This document shows positions 28,541 to 38,621 of a stretch of 64,000 nucleotides of DNA, piece by piece. The notes beneath the pieces were generated by a model. The model was given only the letters and a program-made list of their open reading frames with translations. It made no database searches and was not told where the DNA came from. The stretch is from Pseudomonadota bacterium (GTDB lineage: Bacteria; Pseudomonadota; Alphaproteobacteria; Acetobacterales; Acetobacteraceae). Within the stretch, counting starts at the first letter, position 1. Each line of letters starts with the position of its first letter. The stretch spans positions 1 to 64,000 of the forward strand of contig JAJXWD010000012.1 of NCBI GenBank assembly GCA_021781835.1, written 5' to 3'. The position numbers and the translations under genes are program-made.

Positions 28541-29542
28541 ATGAATGATGCCGCGAGCGCCGAAGACAAGCTGACCCCCACTTCGGCCATCAGCCTGCCC
28601 GACATCACCGTGAAGGCGCGCGATGTGTTCGGCATCGATTCCGACCTCGAGGTTCCCGCCTTCGCCAAGCGCACCGAGCACGTGCCTGAAATCGACCCGG
28701 CCTATAAATTCGACCGCGAGACCACGCTCGCCATCCTGGCGGGCTTCGCCTTCAACCGCCGGGTGATGATCCAGGGCTATCACGGCACCGGCAAATCCTC
28801 GCATATCGAGCAGGTGGCGGCGCGCCTCAACTGGCCGTGCATCCGCGTCAATCTCGACAGCCATATCAGCCGCATCGACCTGATCGGCAAGGATGCCATC
28901 GTGCTCAAGGAGGGCAAGCAGGTCACCGAGTTCCGCGAGGGCATCCTGCCCTGGGCGCTCCAGCACCCCTGCGCCCTGGTGTTCGATGAATATGACGCCG
29001 GCCGCCCGGATGTCATGTTCGTCATCCAGCGCGTGCTCGAAGTCGAGGGCAAGCTGACCCTGCTCGACCAGAACCGCGTCATCCGCCCGCACCCGGCCTT
29101 CCGCCTGTTCGCCACCGCCAACACGGTGGGGCTGGGCGACACCACCGGCCTCTATCACGGCACCCAGCAGATCAACCAAGGCCAGATGGACCGCTGGAAC
29201 ATCGTCGCCACCCTCAACTACCTGCCCCACGCGCAGGAGGTGGAGATCGTGCTCGCCAAGCTCGGCGCCACCGACGCGGCGATGAAAAAGCAGGTGCAAA
29301 GCATGGTGGCGCTGGCCGACCTCACCCGCGCCGGCTTCATCAACGGCGACATCTCCACCGTCATGTCGCCGCGCACGGTCATCACCTGGGCCGAAAATAT
29401 CCGCATCTTCGGCAATGTCGGCTTCGCCTTCCGCCTCACCTTCCTCAATAAATGCGACGAGGCCGAGCGCCAGACGGTGGCCGAATATTACCAGCGCTGC
29501 TTCAACGAGGAGATCCCGACCGGCCTGCGCCAGAGCGCCTGA
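28541..29542 (+). CDS. cobS: Cobaltochelatase subunit CobS
   Basis: AAA+ ATPase of the aerobic cobalt chelatase, which with CobT and CobN inserts cobalt into hydrogenobyrinic acid a,c-diamide. The 333-residue product has Walker [10 protein letters not shown] (about 79-87), Walker B ALVFDEYD (about 147-154) and [18 protein letters not shown]. The length equals that of the Pseudomonas denitrificans type. It ends 2 bases before cobT. No cobN or other corrin genes are in the window. Confidence 0.94.
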   Translation: MNDAASAEDKLTPTSAISLPDITVKARDVFGIDSDLEVPAFAKRTEHVPEIDPAYKFDRETTLAILAGFAFNRRVMIQGYHGTGKSSHIEQVAARLNWPCIRVNLDSHISRIDLIGKDAIVLKEGKQVTEFREGILPWALQHPCALVFDEYDAGRPDVMFVIQRVLEVEGKLTLLDQNRVIRPHPAFRLFATANTVGLGDTTGLYHGTQQINQGQMDRWNIVATLNYLPHAQEVEIVLAKLGATDAAMKKQVQSMVALADLTRAGFINGDISTVMSPRTVITWAENIRIFGNVGFAFRLTFLNKCDEAERQTVAEYYQRCFNEEIPTGLRQSA

Positions 29543-29544
29543 CC

Positions 29545-31419
29545 ATGTCGGGCAAAGCCGAAACCAGCCGGGCCGAGGAATTCAAGCGCGCCACCGCCAG
29601 CGCGCTCAAGGCCTTGGCGCATAATTACGAGGTCGAGGTGGCCTTTCAGCCCGGCCAGCCGGGGCTGAGCGCCAAGCGCGCCCGGCTGCCCGCGCCCACG
29701 CGCGCGCTGCCCCCGGCCGAAATGGCCCGCCTGCGCGCCAATGCCGATGCCATAGGGCTCCGCCTGCGCCACCATGACGACGCGCTCCACACCGCCCGCG
29801 CGCCCCACACGCGCGAGGCGCGCGAGGCCTATGACGCCATGGAGCAGGCCCGCATCGAGGTTTATGGCGCCGCCCACATGGCCGGTGTCGCCGCCAATCT
29901 GCGCGCCAAGCTGGCCGAGGATTGCGCCACCCAGGGGCTGGAGCGCATGACCGCGCGGGGCGAATTATCGCTCCCCGCCGCGCTCGGCCTGCTCACCCGC
30001 CAGCGCCTCGACCCCGCCTCCCTGCCCGAGGCCGCGCGCCATATCGTCGATCTCTGGCACCAGGCGCTCGGCCCCACGGCCGAGACCGCGCTCGATGAAA
30101 TGGCCGCCGCTCAATCCGACCAGGCCGCCTTCACCCGCGCCGCGCGCAAGCTGCTCGCCGCCATGGACATGGTCGAAGGCGAGAGCGAACCCGGCGAGGA
30201 CGAGGACGGCCAGCCCCAGGACCAGGGCGAGCAGACCGTGCAGCAGGATAACCGCCCCGACCAGGGCGGCGAGGCCCGCGAGCAGGAAGCCCCGCTGCTC
30301 GCCGCCCAACCCGAAATGGCCGAGGCCGAGGGCGGCGACGCCGGCGAGGAGGACGGCCAGGACATCGAGGATCCCTGGTCCGAATCGGGCGAAGCCCCGG
30401 CCGGCCCGCAGCCAAGGCGCCCGTCCGCCCCCTCCGATGACCGCTCCGCCTACCACGCCTATACCCGTCAGTTCGACGAGGAGATCGACGCCGAGGCGCT
30501 GTGCGACCCCGAGGAGCTGACCCGTCTGCGCACCCAGCTCGACCAGCAGCTCCAGCATCTGCACGCCGTGGTCGCCAAGCTGGCCAACCGCCTGCAGCGC
30601 CGCCTGCTCGCCCAGCAAACCCGCTCGTGGGAATTCGACCTCGAGGAGGGCATGCTCGATGCCGCCCGCCTCACCCGCGTCATCACCGACCCCTTCGCGG
30701 CCCTCACCTACAAGCGCGAGCTCGACACCGACTTCCGCGACACGGTGGTCACCCTGCTGATTGACAATTCCGGCTCCATGCGCGGCCGCCCCATCACCGT
30801 CGCCGCCATGTGCGGTGACATTCTGGCCCGCACGCTCGAGCGTTGCGCGGTCAAGGTCGAGGTGCTGGGCTTCACCACCAAGGCCTGGAAAGGCGGCCAA
30901 AGCCGCGAGGCCTGGGTGGGCGCGGGCAAGCCGCCCACCCCCGGCCGGCTGAACGATCTGCGCCACATCATCTATAAAGCCGCCGACACACCCTGGCGCC
31001 GGGCGCGCAAAAATCTCGGCCTGATGCTGCGCGAGGGGCTGCTCAAGGAGAATATCGACGGCGAGGCCCTGCTCTGGGCCTATAAGCGCCTGCAAGCCCG
31101 GCCCGAGCGCCGCCGCATCCTCATGGTCATCTCAGATGGCGCGCCGGTCGATGATTCCACCCTCTCGGTCAATCCCGGCAATTACCTCGAGCGCCATCTG
31201 CGCGATGTCATCAAGGACATAGAGAGCCGCCGCCTGGTCGAGCTGATCGCCATCGGCATCGGCCACGATGTCACCCGCTATTACCGCCGCGCCGTCACCA
31301 TCGTCGATGCCGAGGAGCTGGGCGGCACCATGATGCGCAAACTCACCGAATTGTTCGACGAAGACGAAGCCGAAGCCTGGACCCGCCTGGCGGCGGGGCA
31401 TAGCGCGGTGATCGGCTAA
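29545..31419 (+). CDS. cobT: Cobaltochelatase subunit CobT
   Basis: Partner of CobS in the chelatase. The 624-residue product has an N-terminal helical domain (1-200), a highly acidic Glu/Asp/Gln linker (about 205-295) and a C-terminal von Willebrand A domain from about 400, with the MIDAS motif DNSGSM (about 406-411) and later VISDGAP. This is the BchD/ChlD-like architecture. The frame is open upstream inside cobS, but the ATG at 29545 follows the cobS stop closely. A 15-base-pair hairpin follows the gene. Confidence 0.94.
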   Translation: MSGKAETSRAEEFKRATASALKALAHNYEVEVAFQPGQPGLSAKRARLPAPTRALPPAEMARLRANADAIGLRLRHHDDALHTARAPHTREAREAYDAMEQARIEVYGAAHMAGVAANLRAKLAEDCATQGLERMTARGELSLPAALGLLTRQRLDPASLPEAARHIVDLWHQALGPTAETALDEMAAAQSDQAAFTRAARKLLAAMDMVEGESEPGEDEDGQPQDQGEQTVQQDNRPDQGGEAREQEAPLLAAQPEMAEAEGGDAGEEDGQDIEDPWSESGEAPAGPQPRRPSAPSDDRSAYHAYTRQFDEEIDAEALCDPEELTRLRTQLDQQLQHLHAVVAKLANRLQRRLLAQQTRSWEFDLEEGMLDAARLTRVITDPFAALTYKRELDTDFRDTVVTLLIDNSGSMRGRPITVAAMCGDILARTLERCAVKVEVLGFTTKAWKGGQSREAWVGAGKPPTPGRLNDLRHIIYKAADTPWRRARKNLGLMLREGLLKENIDGEALLWAYKRLQARPERRRILMVISDGAPVDDSTLSVNPGNYLERHLRDVIKDIESRRLVELIAIGIGHDVTRYYRRAVTIVDAEELGGTMMRKLTELFDEDEAEAWTRLAAGHSAVIG

Positions 31420-31421
31420 AC

Positions 31422-31456
31422 CGGGCGCGGCCTCTGCGCGCCAGAGACCGCGCCCG
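31422..31456 (+). terminator. Hairpin after cobT
   Basis: The arms 31422-31436 and 31442-31456 pair over 15 positions with one mismatch around CGCGC. No T run follows, so it may end transcription weakly, or protect the 3' end of the cobST mRNA. Confidence 0.5.
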
Positions 31457-31515
31457 CCAATTTGCCCTCAGCCCCAGGGGTGCTATAGCCCCCTCGAAAA
31501 CGCGAACAGGCCGAG

Positions 31516-32655
31516 ATGGACGACACCACCCAAACCTCTCCCGCGCTGCTCCCCGTGGGTCTGCGCGACATATTGCCCCCCGAGGCCGAGCTCGAAGCCC
31601 GGCTGGTCACCACCCTCATGGACCGGTTCGCGGCCCACGGGTTCGAGCGCGTCAAGCCGCCCTTGCTGGAGTTCGAGGACAGCCTGTTTTCCGGCTCCGG
31701 CGCCGCCACGCTCGAGCAGACCTTCCGCCTGCTCGACCCCGAATCCCAGCGCATGATGGGGCTGCGCGCCGACACCACCCCCCAGATCGCCCGCATCGCC
31801 GCCACCCGCCTGGCCCACGCGCCGCGCCCGCTGCGGCTCTCTTATGCCGGGCAATGCCTGCGGGTCATGGGCACCCAGCTCGAGCCCGAGCGCCAGATCG
31901 CCCAGGCCGGCATCGAGCTGATCGGCGCCGATTCCGCCGAGGCCGACGCCGAAATCATCCTCACCGGCATTGCCGGGCTGCGCGCCGTCGGGCTGAGCGG
32001 CCTCTCGGTCGATCTCACCATCCCCACCCTGGTGCCCCAGCTTTTGAGCGCGCTGCCCCCCGGCCCCCGCCACGCCGCCGCCCGCGCGCTCGACCGCAAG
32101 GACAGTGCCGTGGTGGCCGAGCTTGGCGGGCCCATCGCCGCCACCCTGCTGGCCCTGCTTGGCGCCACCGGCGAGGCGGCGCGCGTGCTGCCCGCCCTGC
32201 GGGCGCTGGCCCTGCCCGCAAAAGCCGGCGCCCACATCACCCGCCTCACCGAAACCATCGCCATCCTGCGCGCCCTGGAGCCCGAGCTGGCGCTGACCAT
32301 CGACCCCGTGGAGTTCCGCGGCTACCAGTACCATACCGGCATTTCCATGACCGTGTTCGCCAAGGGCGCCCAGGCCGAGCTTGGCCGCGGCGGACGCTAT
32401 TTCACCGCCGACCAGGAACCCGCCACCGGCCTCACCATCTACCCCGACACGATTTTGCGCCTCGCCCCCAAGCCCGCCTTGCGCCGGCGGCTTTACCTGC
32501 CCCACGGCAGCGCGCCCGAGGCCGCCGAGGCCCTGCGCGCCCAGGGCTTCGCCACCATCAACGGTCTGGCCCCCGTGGCCGATAACGCCGCCGAGGCCAA
32601 GCGCCTCCACTGCACCCATTTCTTCCAAGACGGCACGGCCGTCGCTCTCACCTGA
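31516..32655 (+). CDS. hisZ: ATP phosphoribosyltransferase regulatory subunit
   Basis: A histidyl-tRNA synthetase-like protein that pairs with the short HisG to start histidine synthesis. The 379-residue product starts with [20 protein letters not shown], and has [36 protein letters not shown] and [15 protein letters not shown]. It lacks the anticodon-binding domain, as expected for HisZ and not HisS. Next to purA, 10 bases apart, an order seen in other alphaproteobacteria. Confidence 0.92.
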   Translation: MDDTTQTSPALLPVGLRDILPPEAELEARLVTTLMDRFAAHGFERVKPPLLEFEDSLFSGSGAATLEQTFRLLDPESQRMMGLRADTTPQIARIAATRLAHAPRPLRLSYAGQCLRVMGTQLEPERQIAQAGIELIGADSAEADAEIILTGIAGLRAVGLSGLSVDLTIPTLVPQLLSALPPGPRHAAARALDRKDSAVVAELGGPIAATLLALLGATGEAARVLPALRALALPAKAGAHITRLTETIAILRALEPELALTIDPVEFRGYQYHTGISMTVFAKGAQAELGRGGRYFTADQEPATGLTIYPDTILRLAPKPALRRRLYLPHGSAPEAAEALRAQGFATINGLAPVADNAAEAKRLHCTHFFQDGTAVALT

Positions 32656-32665
32656 GGATCAAGCT

Positions 32666-33955
32666 TTGACGAACGTAACCATCATCGGCGCCCAGTGGGG
32701 CGACGAAGGCAAAGGCAAGGTGGTGGACTGGCTGGCCAGCCGCGCCGACATCGTGGTGCGCTTCCAGGGCGGGCATAATGCCGGCCACACGCTGGTGGTG
32801 GGTGATCAGACCTACAAGCTCTCCCTGCTGCCGTCCGGCCTCGTGCGCGGCAAGATGGGCGTGATCGGCAACGGCGTGGTGGTCGATCCCTTCGCCCTGC
32901 TCGCCGAGATCGAGCGCGTCTCCGCCCAGGGGCTCAAGGTCAGCCCCGAAACGCTGCGCATCGCCGATAATGCCCCGCTCATCCTGCCCGTCCACGCCGC
33001 GCTCGACGCCGCGCGCGAAGCCGCCCGTGGGGCGCGCAAAATCGGCACCACCGGGCGCGGCATCGGCCCGGCCTACGAGGATAAGGTGGCCCGGCGCGCC
33101 ATCCGCATCTGCGACCTCGCCGAGCCCGAAACGCTCGACGCCAAGCTCGATGAGCTGCTCCTCCACCACAACACCCTGCTGCGCGGCCTCGGCGCGCCCG
33201 AGTTCGTCAAGGCCGACCTGATGGCCCAGCTCCTCGCCCTCGCGCCCAAGCTGCTGCCTTATGCCGAGCCCGTGTGGGAGCGGCTGAACGAGGCCAAATC
33301 GCGCGGCGCCAAAATCCTGTTCGAGGGCGCCCAGGCCGTGATGCTCGATGTCGATCACGGCACCTACCCGTTCGTCACCTCGTCCAACACCGTGGCGGGC
33401 AACGCCGCCGCCGGCTCGGGCCTCGGGCCCGATGCGGTCGGGCGCGTGCTCGGCATCGCCAAGGCCTATTGCACCCGCGTCGGCTCCGGCCCGTTCCCCA
33501 CCGAATTGTTCGATGAAATCGGCCAGCAGCTGGGCGAGCGCGGGCATGAATTCGGCACCGTCACCGGCCGCAAGCGCCGCTGCGGCTGGTTCGATGCCGC
33601 CATGGTCCGCCAGGCGGTCAAGGTCGGCGGCGTGCAGGGCCTGGCGCTCACCAAGCTCGACGTGCTGGACGGCCAGAAAGAGCTGAAACTCTGCGTCGGC
33701 TACGACATTAACGGCCAGCATTACAAACACCTGCCCGCCGGCGTCGCCGCCCAGGCGGCGGCCAAACCCATTTACGAGGTGCTCGAAGGCTGGAGCGACT
33801 CAACGCGTGGCGCCCGCTCCTGGGCCCAGCTGCCGGCGGCCGCCATCAAATATGTCAAGCGCATCGAGGAGCTGGTCGAAGCCCCGGTCACGCTGCTCTC
33901 CACCAGCCCCGAGCGCGACGACACGATCCTGATGCAAGACCCCTTTGCCGGCTGA
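32666..33955 (+). CDS. purA: Adenylosuccinate synthetase
   Basis: First step from IMP to AMP, using GTP and aspartate. The product has 429 residues and starts at TTG ([18 protein letters not shown]); AGGA lies 8 bases ahead, and the N-terminus is complete from there. The motifs [40 protein letters not shown] and [10 protein letters not shown] are all in place. The downstream gtrA start overlaps its last 11 bases. Confidence 0.96.
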   Translation: MTNVTIIGAQWGDEGKGKVVDWLASRADIVVRFQGGHNAGHTLVVGDQTYKLSLLPSGLVRGKMGVIGNGVVVDPFALLAEIERVSAQGLKVSPETLRIADNAPLILPVHAALDAAREAARGARKIGTTGRGIGPAYEDKVARRAIRICDLAEPETLDAKLDELLLHHNTLLRGLGAPEFVKADLMAQLLALAPKLLPYAEPVWERLNEAKSRGAKILFEGAQAVMLDVDHGTYPFVTSSNTVAGNAAAGSGLGPDAVGRVLGIAKAYCTRVGSGPFPTELFDEIGQQLGERGHEFGTVTGRKRRCGWFDAAMVRQAVKVGGVQGLALTKLDVLDGQKELKLCVGYDINGQHYKHLPAGVAAQAAAKPIYEVLEGWSDSTRGARSWAQLPAAAIKYVKRIEELVEAPVTLLSTSPERDDTILMQDPFAG

Positions 33956-34403
33956 TCTCTACCCCGACGACCCCTGGCCAGTGCGCGCGCTCGACGCGCT
34001 GGTCAGGCTCATCGCGCGCCTCGGCCTGCCCGAGAGCTTCGTGCGGTTCGGCTTTGTCGGCGTGCAGGGCTTTTGCTGGGATACCGGCACCGTCTACGCG
34101 CTGCGCGCCCATATCAGCCTCTACATGGCGGGCGCCTGCGGCTTTTTCGTCGCCGCCACCGCCAACTGGGTGCTCAACCGCGTCTGGACCTTCCGCCACC
34201 TCGACCACGGCGCCCCCCACATCCAATGGGCCAAGTTCATCCTGGCCAACGCCGTCGGGTTCGTGGCCAATCGCGGCACGTTCTTCGCCCTCATCACGGT
34301 AAGCGCGCTGGCCTATCAACAACCCGTGCTCGGCATCCTCGCCGGCACCTGCGCCGGGCTGGTGTTCAATTACGTGCTCTCGAAGAAGTTTGTGTTTCGG
34401 TAA
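33945..34403 (+). CDS. GtrA family membrane protein
   Basis: Small four-helix membrane protein thought to help move or present undecaprenyl-linked sugars. The 152-residue product has hydrophobic segments near 33-52, 58-80, 95-118 and 122-145, and the family pattern [12 protein letters not shown] and [11 protein letters not shown], ending [11 protein letters not shown]. The start is a TTG inside the end of purA; a later GTG is possible. It faces manC across a hairpin element. Confidence 0.82.
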   Translation: MPADLYPDDPWPVRALDALVRLIARLGLPESFVRFGFVGVQGFCWDTGTVYALRAHISLYMAGACGFFVAATANWVLNRVWTFRHLDHGAPHIQWAKFILANAVGFVANRGTFFALITVSALAYQQPVLGILAGTCAGLVFNYVLSKKFVFR

Positions 34404-34410
34404 GAAAAGA

Positions 34411-34448
34411 GCGGCCTTTTTGAAAAAAGGCCGCCCCCGAAAACTTTT
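34411..34448. terminator. Hairpin element between gtrA and manC (inverted copy)
   Basis: GCGGCCTTTTT and AAAAAGGCCGC (34411-34434) pair around two bases. On the minus strand the order is AAAAGTTTTCGGGGG, hairpin, TCTTTTCTT, the same layout as the element after tig. It can end both convergent genes. Confidence 0.8.
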
Positions 34449-34520
34449 GAAACCTCAGGCAGAAGCCCACTCTTGCCGCTTCGGCGAGGCGAGGCGAGGC
34501 AAAGCCAAGCCGGCGTGGGG

Positions 34521-35948
34521 TCAGCTGCGCCCGTAAGTATCCTCAAACCGCACAATATCATCCTCGCCCAAATAAGCGCCCGACTGCACCTCGATCAGCG
34601 TGAGCGGAATCTTCCCCGGATTTTCCAGCCGGTGCACGCTCCCCAGCGGCAAATAAATGCTCTCATTTTCCTGCAGCAGCTTCTGCTCGGCGTCGCGCGT
34701 CACCAGCGCCACGCCGTTCACCACCACCCAATGCTCGGCGCGGTGAAAATGTTTTTGCAGCGAGAGCTTCTGCCCCGGCCACACCACAATGCGCTTCACC
34801 TGAAACCGCTCGCCCAGCGTCAGCCCCTCATAATATCCCCACGGGCGGTACACGCGCGGGTGCTGGTCGGCCTCGGGCCGTTTCTCCGCCTTCAGCCGCT
34901 CGACGATTTTTTTCACATTCTGCGCCTCGGCCTTGCTGGCCACCAGCACGGCGTCGGGGGTCGTCACCACAATCAGCTCCTCAACCCCCAGCAGCGCGGT
35001 CAACATGCCTTCCGAGCGCACGAAGCAGTTTTTCGTCCCCTCGAACAGCGCATCGCCCTGCGCGGCATTGCCGGCCTCGTCATGGGGGGTAAGCGCGGCC
35101 AGGGCGGTCCACGAGCCCACGTCCGACCAGCCGATATCGGCTGGCACCACCACCGCGCGGGTGGTTGGCTCGGCCACCGCGTAATCGATCGAGATATCCG
35201 GCGCGGCGGCAAACTCCGCCGCCCCCAGCCGGATGAAATCCAGATCCGTCACCGAAGCCGCCAGCGCCGCCTTGGCGGCGGCCAGCACGGCGGGGGCGTG
35301 GCGCTCCAGCTCCTCCATCACCACCCGGGCGGTGAACATGAACATGCCCGAATTCCACAAATACCCGCCCTCGGCCAGCATCGCGCGGGCGCGGGCGAGG
35401 TCGGGTTTTTCCACAAACCGCTCCAGCCGGCACACGCCCTCCAGCCCGGCCATCGGCGCGCCCTGGGCAATATAGCCATAGCCCGTCTCGGGGGCGGTCG
35501 GGTTCATGCCAAAGGTCGCCACATGGCCCGCCCGCGCGGCGGCGGCGGCGCATGCCACGGCCTCTTGCAGGGCGCCGGGCTTGGTAATGGCGGCATCGGC
35601 GGCCATGATCCACAGCACCGAATCGGGGTCGGTCTCGGCGGCCAGCAGCGCGGCTATGGCAATGGCGGGCGCCGAATTGCGCCCCACCGGCTCCAGCACA
35701 ATGCGCGCCCCGCTCGTTCCCGCCTCGCGCAGCTGCTCGGCGATGACAAACCGGTGCGCCTGGCTGGCCACCACGATCGGCGGCGCGAAGCCCGGCCCGG
35801 CGGCGCGCAGCGCGGTTTCGGCCAGCATCGGCTTGGCCGAGGCCAGCGCCCAGAATTGCTTGGGAAAACTCTTGCGCGAGACCGGCCACAGCCGGGTCCC
35901 CGACCCACCCGAGAGAATGACGGGAATGATCGGCGCGGCACTGGTCAT
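34521..35948 (-). CDS. manC: Mannose-1-phosphate guanylyltransferase / mannose-6-phosphate isomerase
   Basis: Makes GDP-mannose for surface polysaccharide. The 475-residue product has the nucleotidyltransferase domain (SGGSGTRLWPVSRKSFPKQF near 13-32, FVEKPD and GYLWNSGMF) and a C-terminal cupin isomerase domain with RPWGYYEGL and LSLQKHFHRAEHWVVVNG. The usual AADHVI motif reads AADAAI here, so its histidine is missing. A GGAAGAG site precedes the ATG. It is divergent from the creatininase gene, 84 bases apart. Confidence 0.94.
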   Translation of the reverse strand: MTSAAPIIPVILSGGSGTRLWPVSRKSFPKQFWALASAKPMLAETALRAAGPGFAPPIVVASQAHRFVIAEQLREAGTSGARIVLEPVGRNSAPAIAIAALLAAETDPDSVLWIMAADAAITKPGALQEAVACAAAAARAGHVATFGMNPTAPETGYGYIAQGAPMAGLEGVCRLERFVEKPDLARARAMLAEGGYLWNSGMFMFTARVVMEELERHAPAVLAAAKAALAASVTDLDFIRLGAAEFAAAPDISIDYAVAEPTTRAVVVPADIGWSDVGSWTALAALTPHDEAGNAAQGDALFEGTKNCFVRSEGMLTALLGVEELIVVTTPDAVLVASKAEAQNVKKIVERLKAEKRPEADQHPRVYRPWGYYEGLTLGERFQVKRIVVWPGQKLSLQKHFHRAEHWVVVNGVALVTRDAEQKLLQENESIYLPLGSVHRLENPGKIPLTLIEVQSGAYLGEDDIVRFEDTYGRS

Positions 35949-36032
35949 GAAATCTCTTCCATCTGGGTTTGTATGGTTCAAACCATAACCGTTGGGGTTG
36001 GCGAATGTCCAGCCGGGGGGCAAACTGCGCCC

Positions 36033-36839
36033 ATGAGCCCAGTCACGCTTCCCCCCCGCCTGTGCGATCTCACGGCCCCCGCCTTCGCGGCCCTTCTTCC
36101 GGCCCGCCCGGTCATCTTGCTGCCGCTCGGCAGTCAGGAAGATCACGGCCCCCATTTGCCGATGGGCGACTACCTCACCGCCGAGCTGCTGGCCGCGCGC
36201 ATCGCCGCCAGCGCCCAGGCCAAGGGCGTGCCCGCCCTGGCCGCGCCCGGCCTGCCCTTCGGCGTGGCCGATTATTTCGGCGCCTCGCCCGGCGGGCTGG
36301 CGCTCTCGCCCGCCACCTTCAAACCCCTGCTCACCGAGCTGCTCGAGGCCCTGCTCGCCCACGGGGTCGAGAACATCGTCATCCTCAACGCCCATGGCGG
36401 CAACGTGCCGGTCATTCACGAGGTCACGCTGGCCATCCGCCGCGCGCGCGGGCTGGCGCTGCCGTCTTTTTATCTCTGGAAGGCGGCGCGCGAGATCATG
36501 GCGGCCGAACCCGGCATCGCCCCCGCCCGCTTCGCCCACGGTGCCGAGCCGCTGGCCTCCCTCACCCTGGCGCTGCGCCCCGGCGCCACCCATGCCGGCC
36601 CCGGCGCCGCCACGCCCGCCGCCAAGCTGCTCGGGCTGGAGGTGACCAATTTCGGCGCGCTCACCTTCCAGGGTGTCACCATCGAGGCCCCGGCCGAATT
36701 CACCGAATTGTCAAAGGCCGCGCTCGAATCCGCCTGGCCCCAGGCCGATGCCGCTCTGGGGCGGCGCGTGGCCGATCAGCTCGTCGAGACCGCCGCCGCC
36801 TTCGCCGCCCATATCCACCGCCACGGCACCCGGGGCTGA
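36033..36839 (+). CDS. Creatininase family protein
   Basis: Metal-dependent amidohydrolase fold; relatives act on creatinine or in cofactor pathways (MftE, FAPy deformylase). The 268-residue product has metal ligands in GSQEDHGPHLPMGDYL, LNAHGGNVP and the HGAEPLAS region. The precise substrate cannot be read from the sequence. Its stop overlaps the next ATG (TGATG), so it is coupled to the transporter; the pair may import and process one compound, or the link may be chance. Confidence 0.86.
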   Translation: MSPVTLPPRLCDLTAPAFAALLPARPVILLPLGSQEDHGPHLPMGDYLTAELLAARIAASAQAKGVPALAAPGLPFGVADYFGASPGGLALSPATFKPLLTELLEALLAHGVENIVILNAHGGNVPVIHEVTLAIRRARGLALPSFYLWKAAREIMAAEPGIAPARFAHGAEPLASLTLALRPGATHAGPGAATPAAKLLGLEVTNFGALTFQGVTIEAPAEFTELSKAALESAWPQADAALGRRVADQLVETAAAFAAHIHRHGTRG

Positions 36840-38095
36840 TGAATCTCTGGCTGCCCTGCCTGCCCTTCGCCGGCGTGCTGGCCAGCTTCGCGCTGCTGCC
36901 GGGCCTGGCGCCGCGCCTCTGGCACAGGCGCCATGGCCTGATCATCCTGGCCTGGGTGGCGCTCAATCTGGCCATGCAGGCGGCGTGGCAAGGCGCTGGC
37001 CCGGCGCTTGGCCAGTTCTGGAGCGCCAGCTTGGTCGATTTCCTGCCCTTCATCACCCTGCTGCTGGCGCTTTATGCGCTGGGCGGGGGCATTGGGGTCA
37101 AAGGCGGGCCGTGGGGCCGGCCGGGGGGCAATGCGCTGCTGCTGCTCATCGCCACGCTGCTCGCCTCCATCATGGGCACCATCGGCGCCTCGCTGCTGCT
37201 CATCCACCCGCTGCTGGCCGCCAACGGCGCGCGCCGCGAATCGCGCCATCTGGTGCTGGCCTTCATCATCCTGGCTGGCAATGCCGGCGGCGCGCTCTCG
37301 CCCTTGGGCGACCCGCCGCTGCTGGTCGGGTTTTTGCGCGGCGTGCCGTTTCTCTGGCCGCTGGCGCATCTGGCCGCCCCGCTGGCGCTGCTCACGGTTG
37401 TGGTGCTGGGCCTCACCTATGGCTATGACCGCCATCTGGCCAAATCCGAGCCGCGCCCGCGCCCGCGCCCCTTGCGCATCCGGGGCGGGCTCAACATCGC
37501 GCTGCTGGCGGGGCTGTGCGCGGCCTTGCCCCTCGAGGGGCTGTGGCCTGGCCCGGCCGTGCCGCTGCTAAGCGCCCGGATGCCGCTCAACACCCTGGTT
37601 TTCACCCTGGCCGAGGGGGCTGTCATCGTCATTTCCGCGCGCTTCACCCCCTCCGCCATCCGCGCCCAAAACCGCTTCGCCTGGGGGGCGATGCGCGAGA
37701 TCGTCATGCTGTTCTTTGCCGTGTTCGTCACCTTGCCGCCGGTGTTCGCGCTGCTATCCGCGCTCAAGCCCGCGCCCGACCCGCTGGCCTGGTACTGGGC
37801 GTCGGGCATCGCCTCGGCCAGTCTCGATGCCGCGCCCACCTATCTCATTTTCTTCCAGGCCGCAGGCGGCGATGCCGCGCAGCTCACCCAGCCGCCCGCG
37901 CGCCTGCTCACCGCCCTGGCGGCGGGCGCGGTGTTTTTCGGCCCGCTCACCTATCTCGGCAACGCCCCCAACCTGATGATCCGCGAAATCGCCGCCCGGC
38001 GCGGCGTGCGCATGCCGGGCTTCATCGTCTATGCGCTGGTCATGTGCGCGCTGCTCATGCCGGTCCTGGCGGTTATCGGGCTTTGGCTGGTGTAG
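36839..38095 (+). CDS. Predicted ion transporter, NhaD/ArsB/citrate superfamily
   Basis: The product has 418 residues and about eleven hydrophobic helices. GTIGASLLLIHPLLAANGAR, the glycine-rich GNAGGALSPLGDPPLLVG and the later YLGNAPNLMI, which form two inverted half-motifs, place it in the ion transporter superfamily, most likely as a sodium:proton antiporter of the NhaD type. The frame is open upstream inside the creatininase gene, but the ATG overlapping that stop gives a natural N-terminus (MNLWLPCLPFAGVLA). Confidence 0.8.
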   Translation: MNLWLPCLPFAGVLASFALLPGLAPRLWHRRHGLIILAWVALNLAMQAAWQGAGPALGQFWSASLVDFLPFITLLLALYALGGGIGVKGGPWGRPGGNALLLLIATLLASIMGTIGASLLLIHPLLAANGARRESRHLVLAFIILAGNAGGALSPLGDPPLLVGFLRGVPFLWPLAHLAAPLALLTVVVLGLTYGYDRHLAKSEPRPRPRPLRIRGGLNIALLAGLCAALPLEGLWPGPAVPLLSARMPLNTLVFTLAEGAVIVISARFTPSAIRAQNRFAWGAMREIVMLFFAVFVTLPPVFALLSALKPAPDPLAWYWASGIASASLDAAPTYLIFFQAAGGDAAQLTQPPARLLTALAAGAVFFGPLTYLGNAPNLMIREIAARRGVRMPGFIVYALVMCALLMPVLAVIGLWLV

Positions 38096-38135
38096 ACATT
38101 GCGTCAATCGAACCCAAGGGTCGAACCTAGAGCGG

Positions 38136-38150
38136 GAAACACACCCCACT
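38136..38150 (+). repeat. 15-base direct repeat, left copy
   Basis: GAAACACACCCCACT, identical to 39517-39531, with which it brackets the low-GC segment. A possible attachment or target-duplication site. Its last eight bases recur inverted at 38576-38583. Confidence 0.7.
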
Positions 38151-38208
38151 GAAATCGCTAAACTATCTCTTTCGTTCAACTTTTGACAGTCAAGAGGAAT
38201 TATTTGTT

Positions 38209-38361
38209 TTGAAAATCGTCATTATTTTATTGGTCACAGCTTTAGCCAGCAGCGCCATCACCTATCACGTTATGAGCACCCGGCCGTCCGTGGAGGACCG
38301 CATTTCCGCGGAGCAGTTTAATCAAACCACTCATCCAATGGCACCAACACAAGGCTTCTGA
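38209..38361 (+). CDS. Predicted 50-residue membrane or secreted microprotein
   Basis: The frame starts at TTG with AAGAGGA (38192-38198) 10 bases ahead and runs to TGA. The product begins with Lys and a strongly hydrophobic stretch (KIVIILLVTALASSAITYHV) that could be a single membrane helix or an uncleaved signal, followed by a polar tail with MSTRPSVEDRISAEQF and a Pro/Thr-rich end. It is AT-rich in the first third, unlike neighbouring genes. No family was recognised. The start codon and expression are unproven. Confidence 0.5.
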   Translation: MKIVIILLVTALASSAITYHVMSTRPSVEDRISAEQFNQTTHPMAPTQGF

Positions 38362-38375
38362 CAGTCGAAATGAAT

Positions 38376-38408
38376 TAGAGCGGGATGCGTTATGACGCAC
38401 CCGCTCTA
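38376..38408. repeat. Palindromic repeat element
   Basis: TAGAGCGGGATGCGT and ACGCACCCGCTCTA pair around TATG with one bulged A. It looks like the dispersed palindromic elements common in alphaproteobacterial genomes. It follows the microprotein stop by 14 bases and could act as its transcript end. Confidence 0.7.
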
Positions 38409-38593
38409 GCTATATTTTAACGATCAATTTCATTGGTTTAGCTTACGTCTGTCGACTCAATCTAAACCAATATTGATCTAAGCGCCGTCTCCAAGAATGG
38501 TTCGCAAAAATTTTTTAGGGCCGCCTGCGCGGGTCGCTTGAACCGCTGGCGCGTCCCTCGCAGTTTTACAAAAAAAGTGGGGTCTTACTGAAT

Positions 38594-38621
38594 TTGCGCT
38601 TGGCCCGGCGCATGGTACACT
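38594..38621 (+). promoter_or_regulatory. Predicted promoter of fic
   Basis: TTGCGC (38594-38599), 16-base spacer, TACACT (38616-38621), followed 25 bases later by the fic ATG with AGGA at about 38636. Confidence 0.45.

Noticed and set aside
34473-34520. Short GAGGC tandem repeats as a microsatellite or functional site
   Set aside because: Only three copies near 34484-34499 in a convergent gap; too little to support a function.
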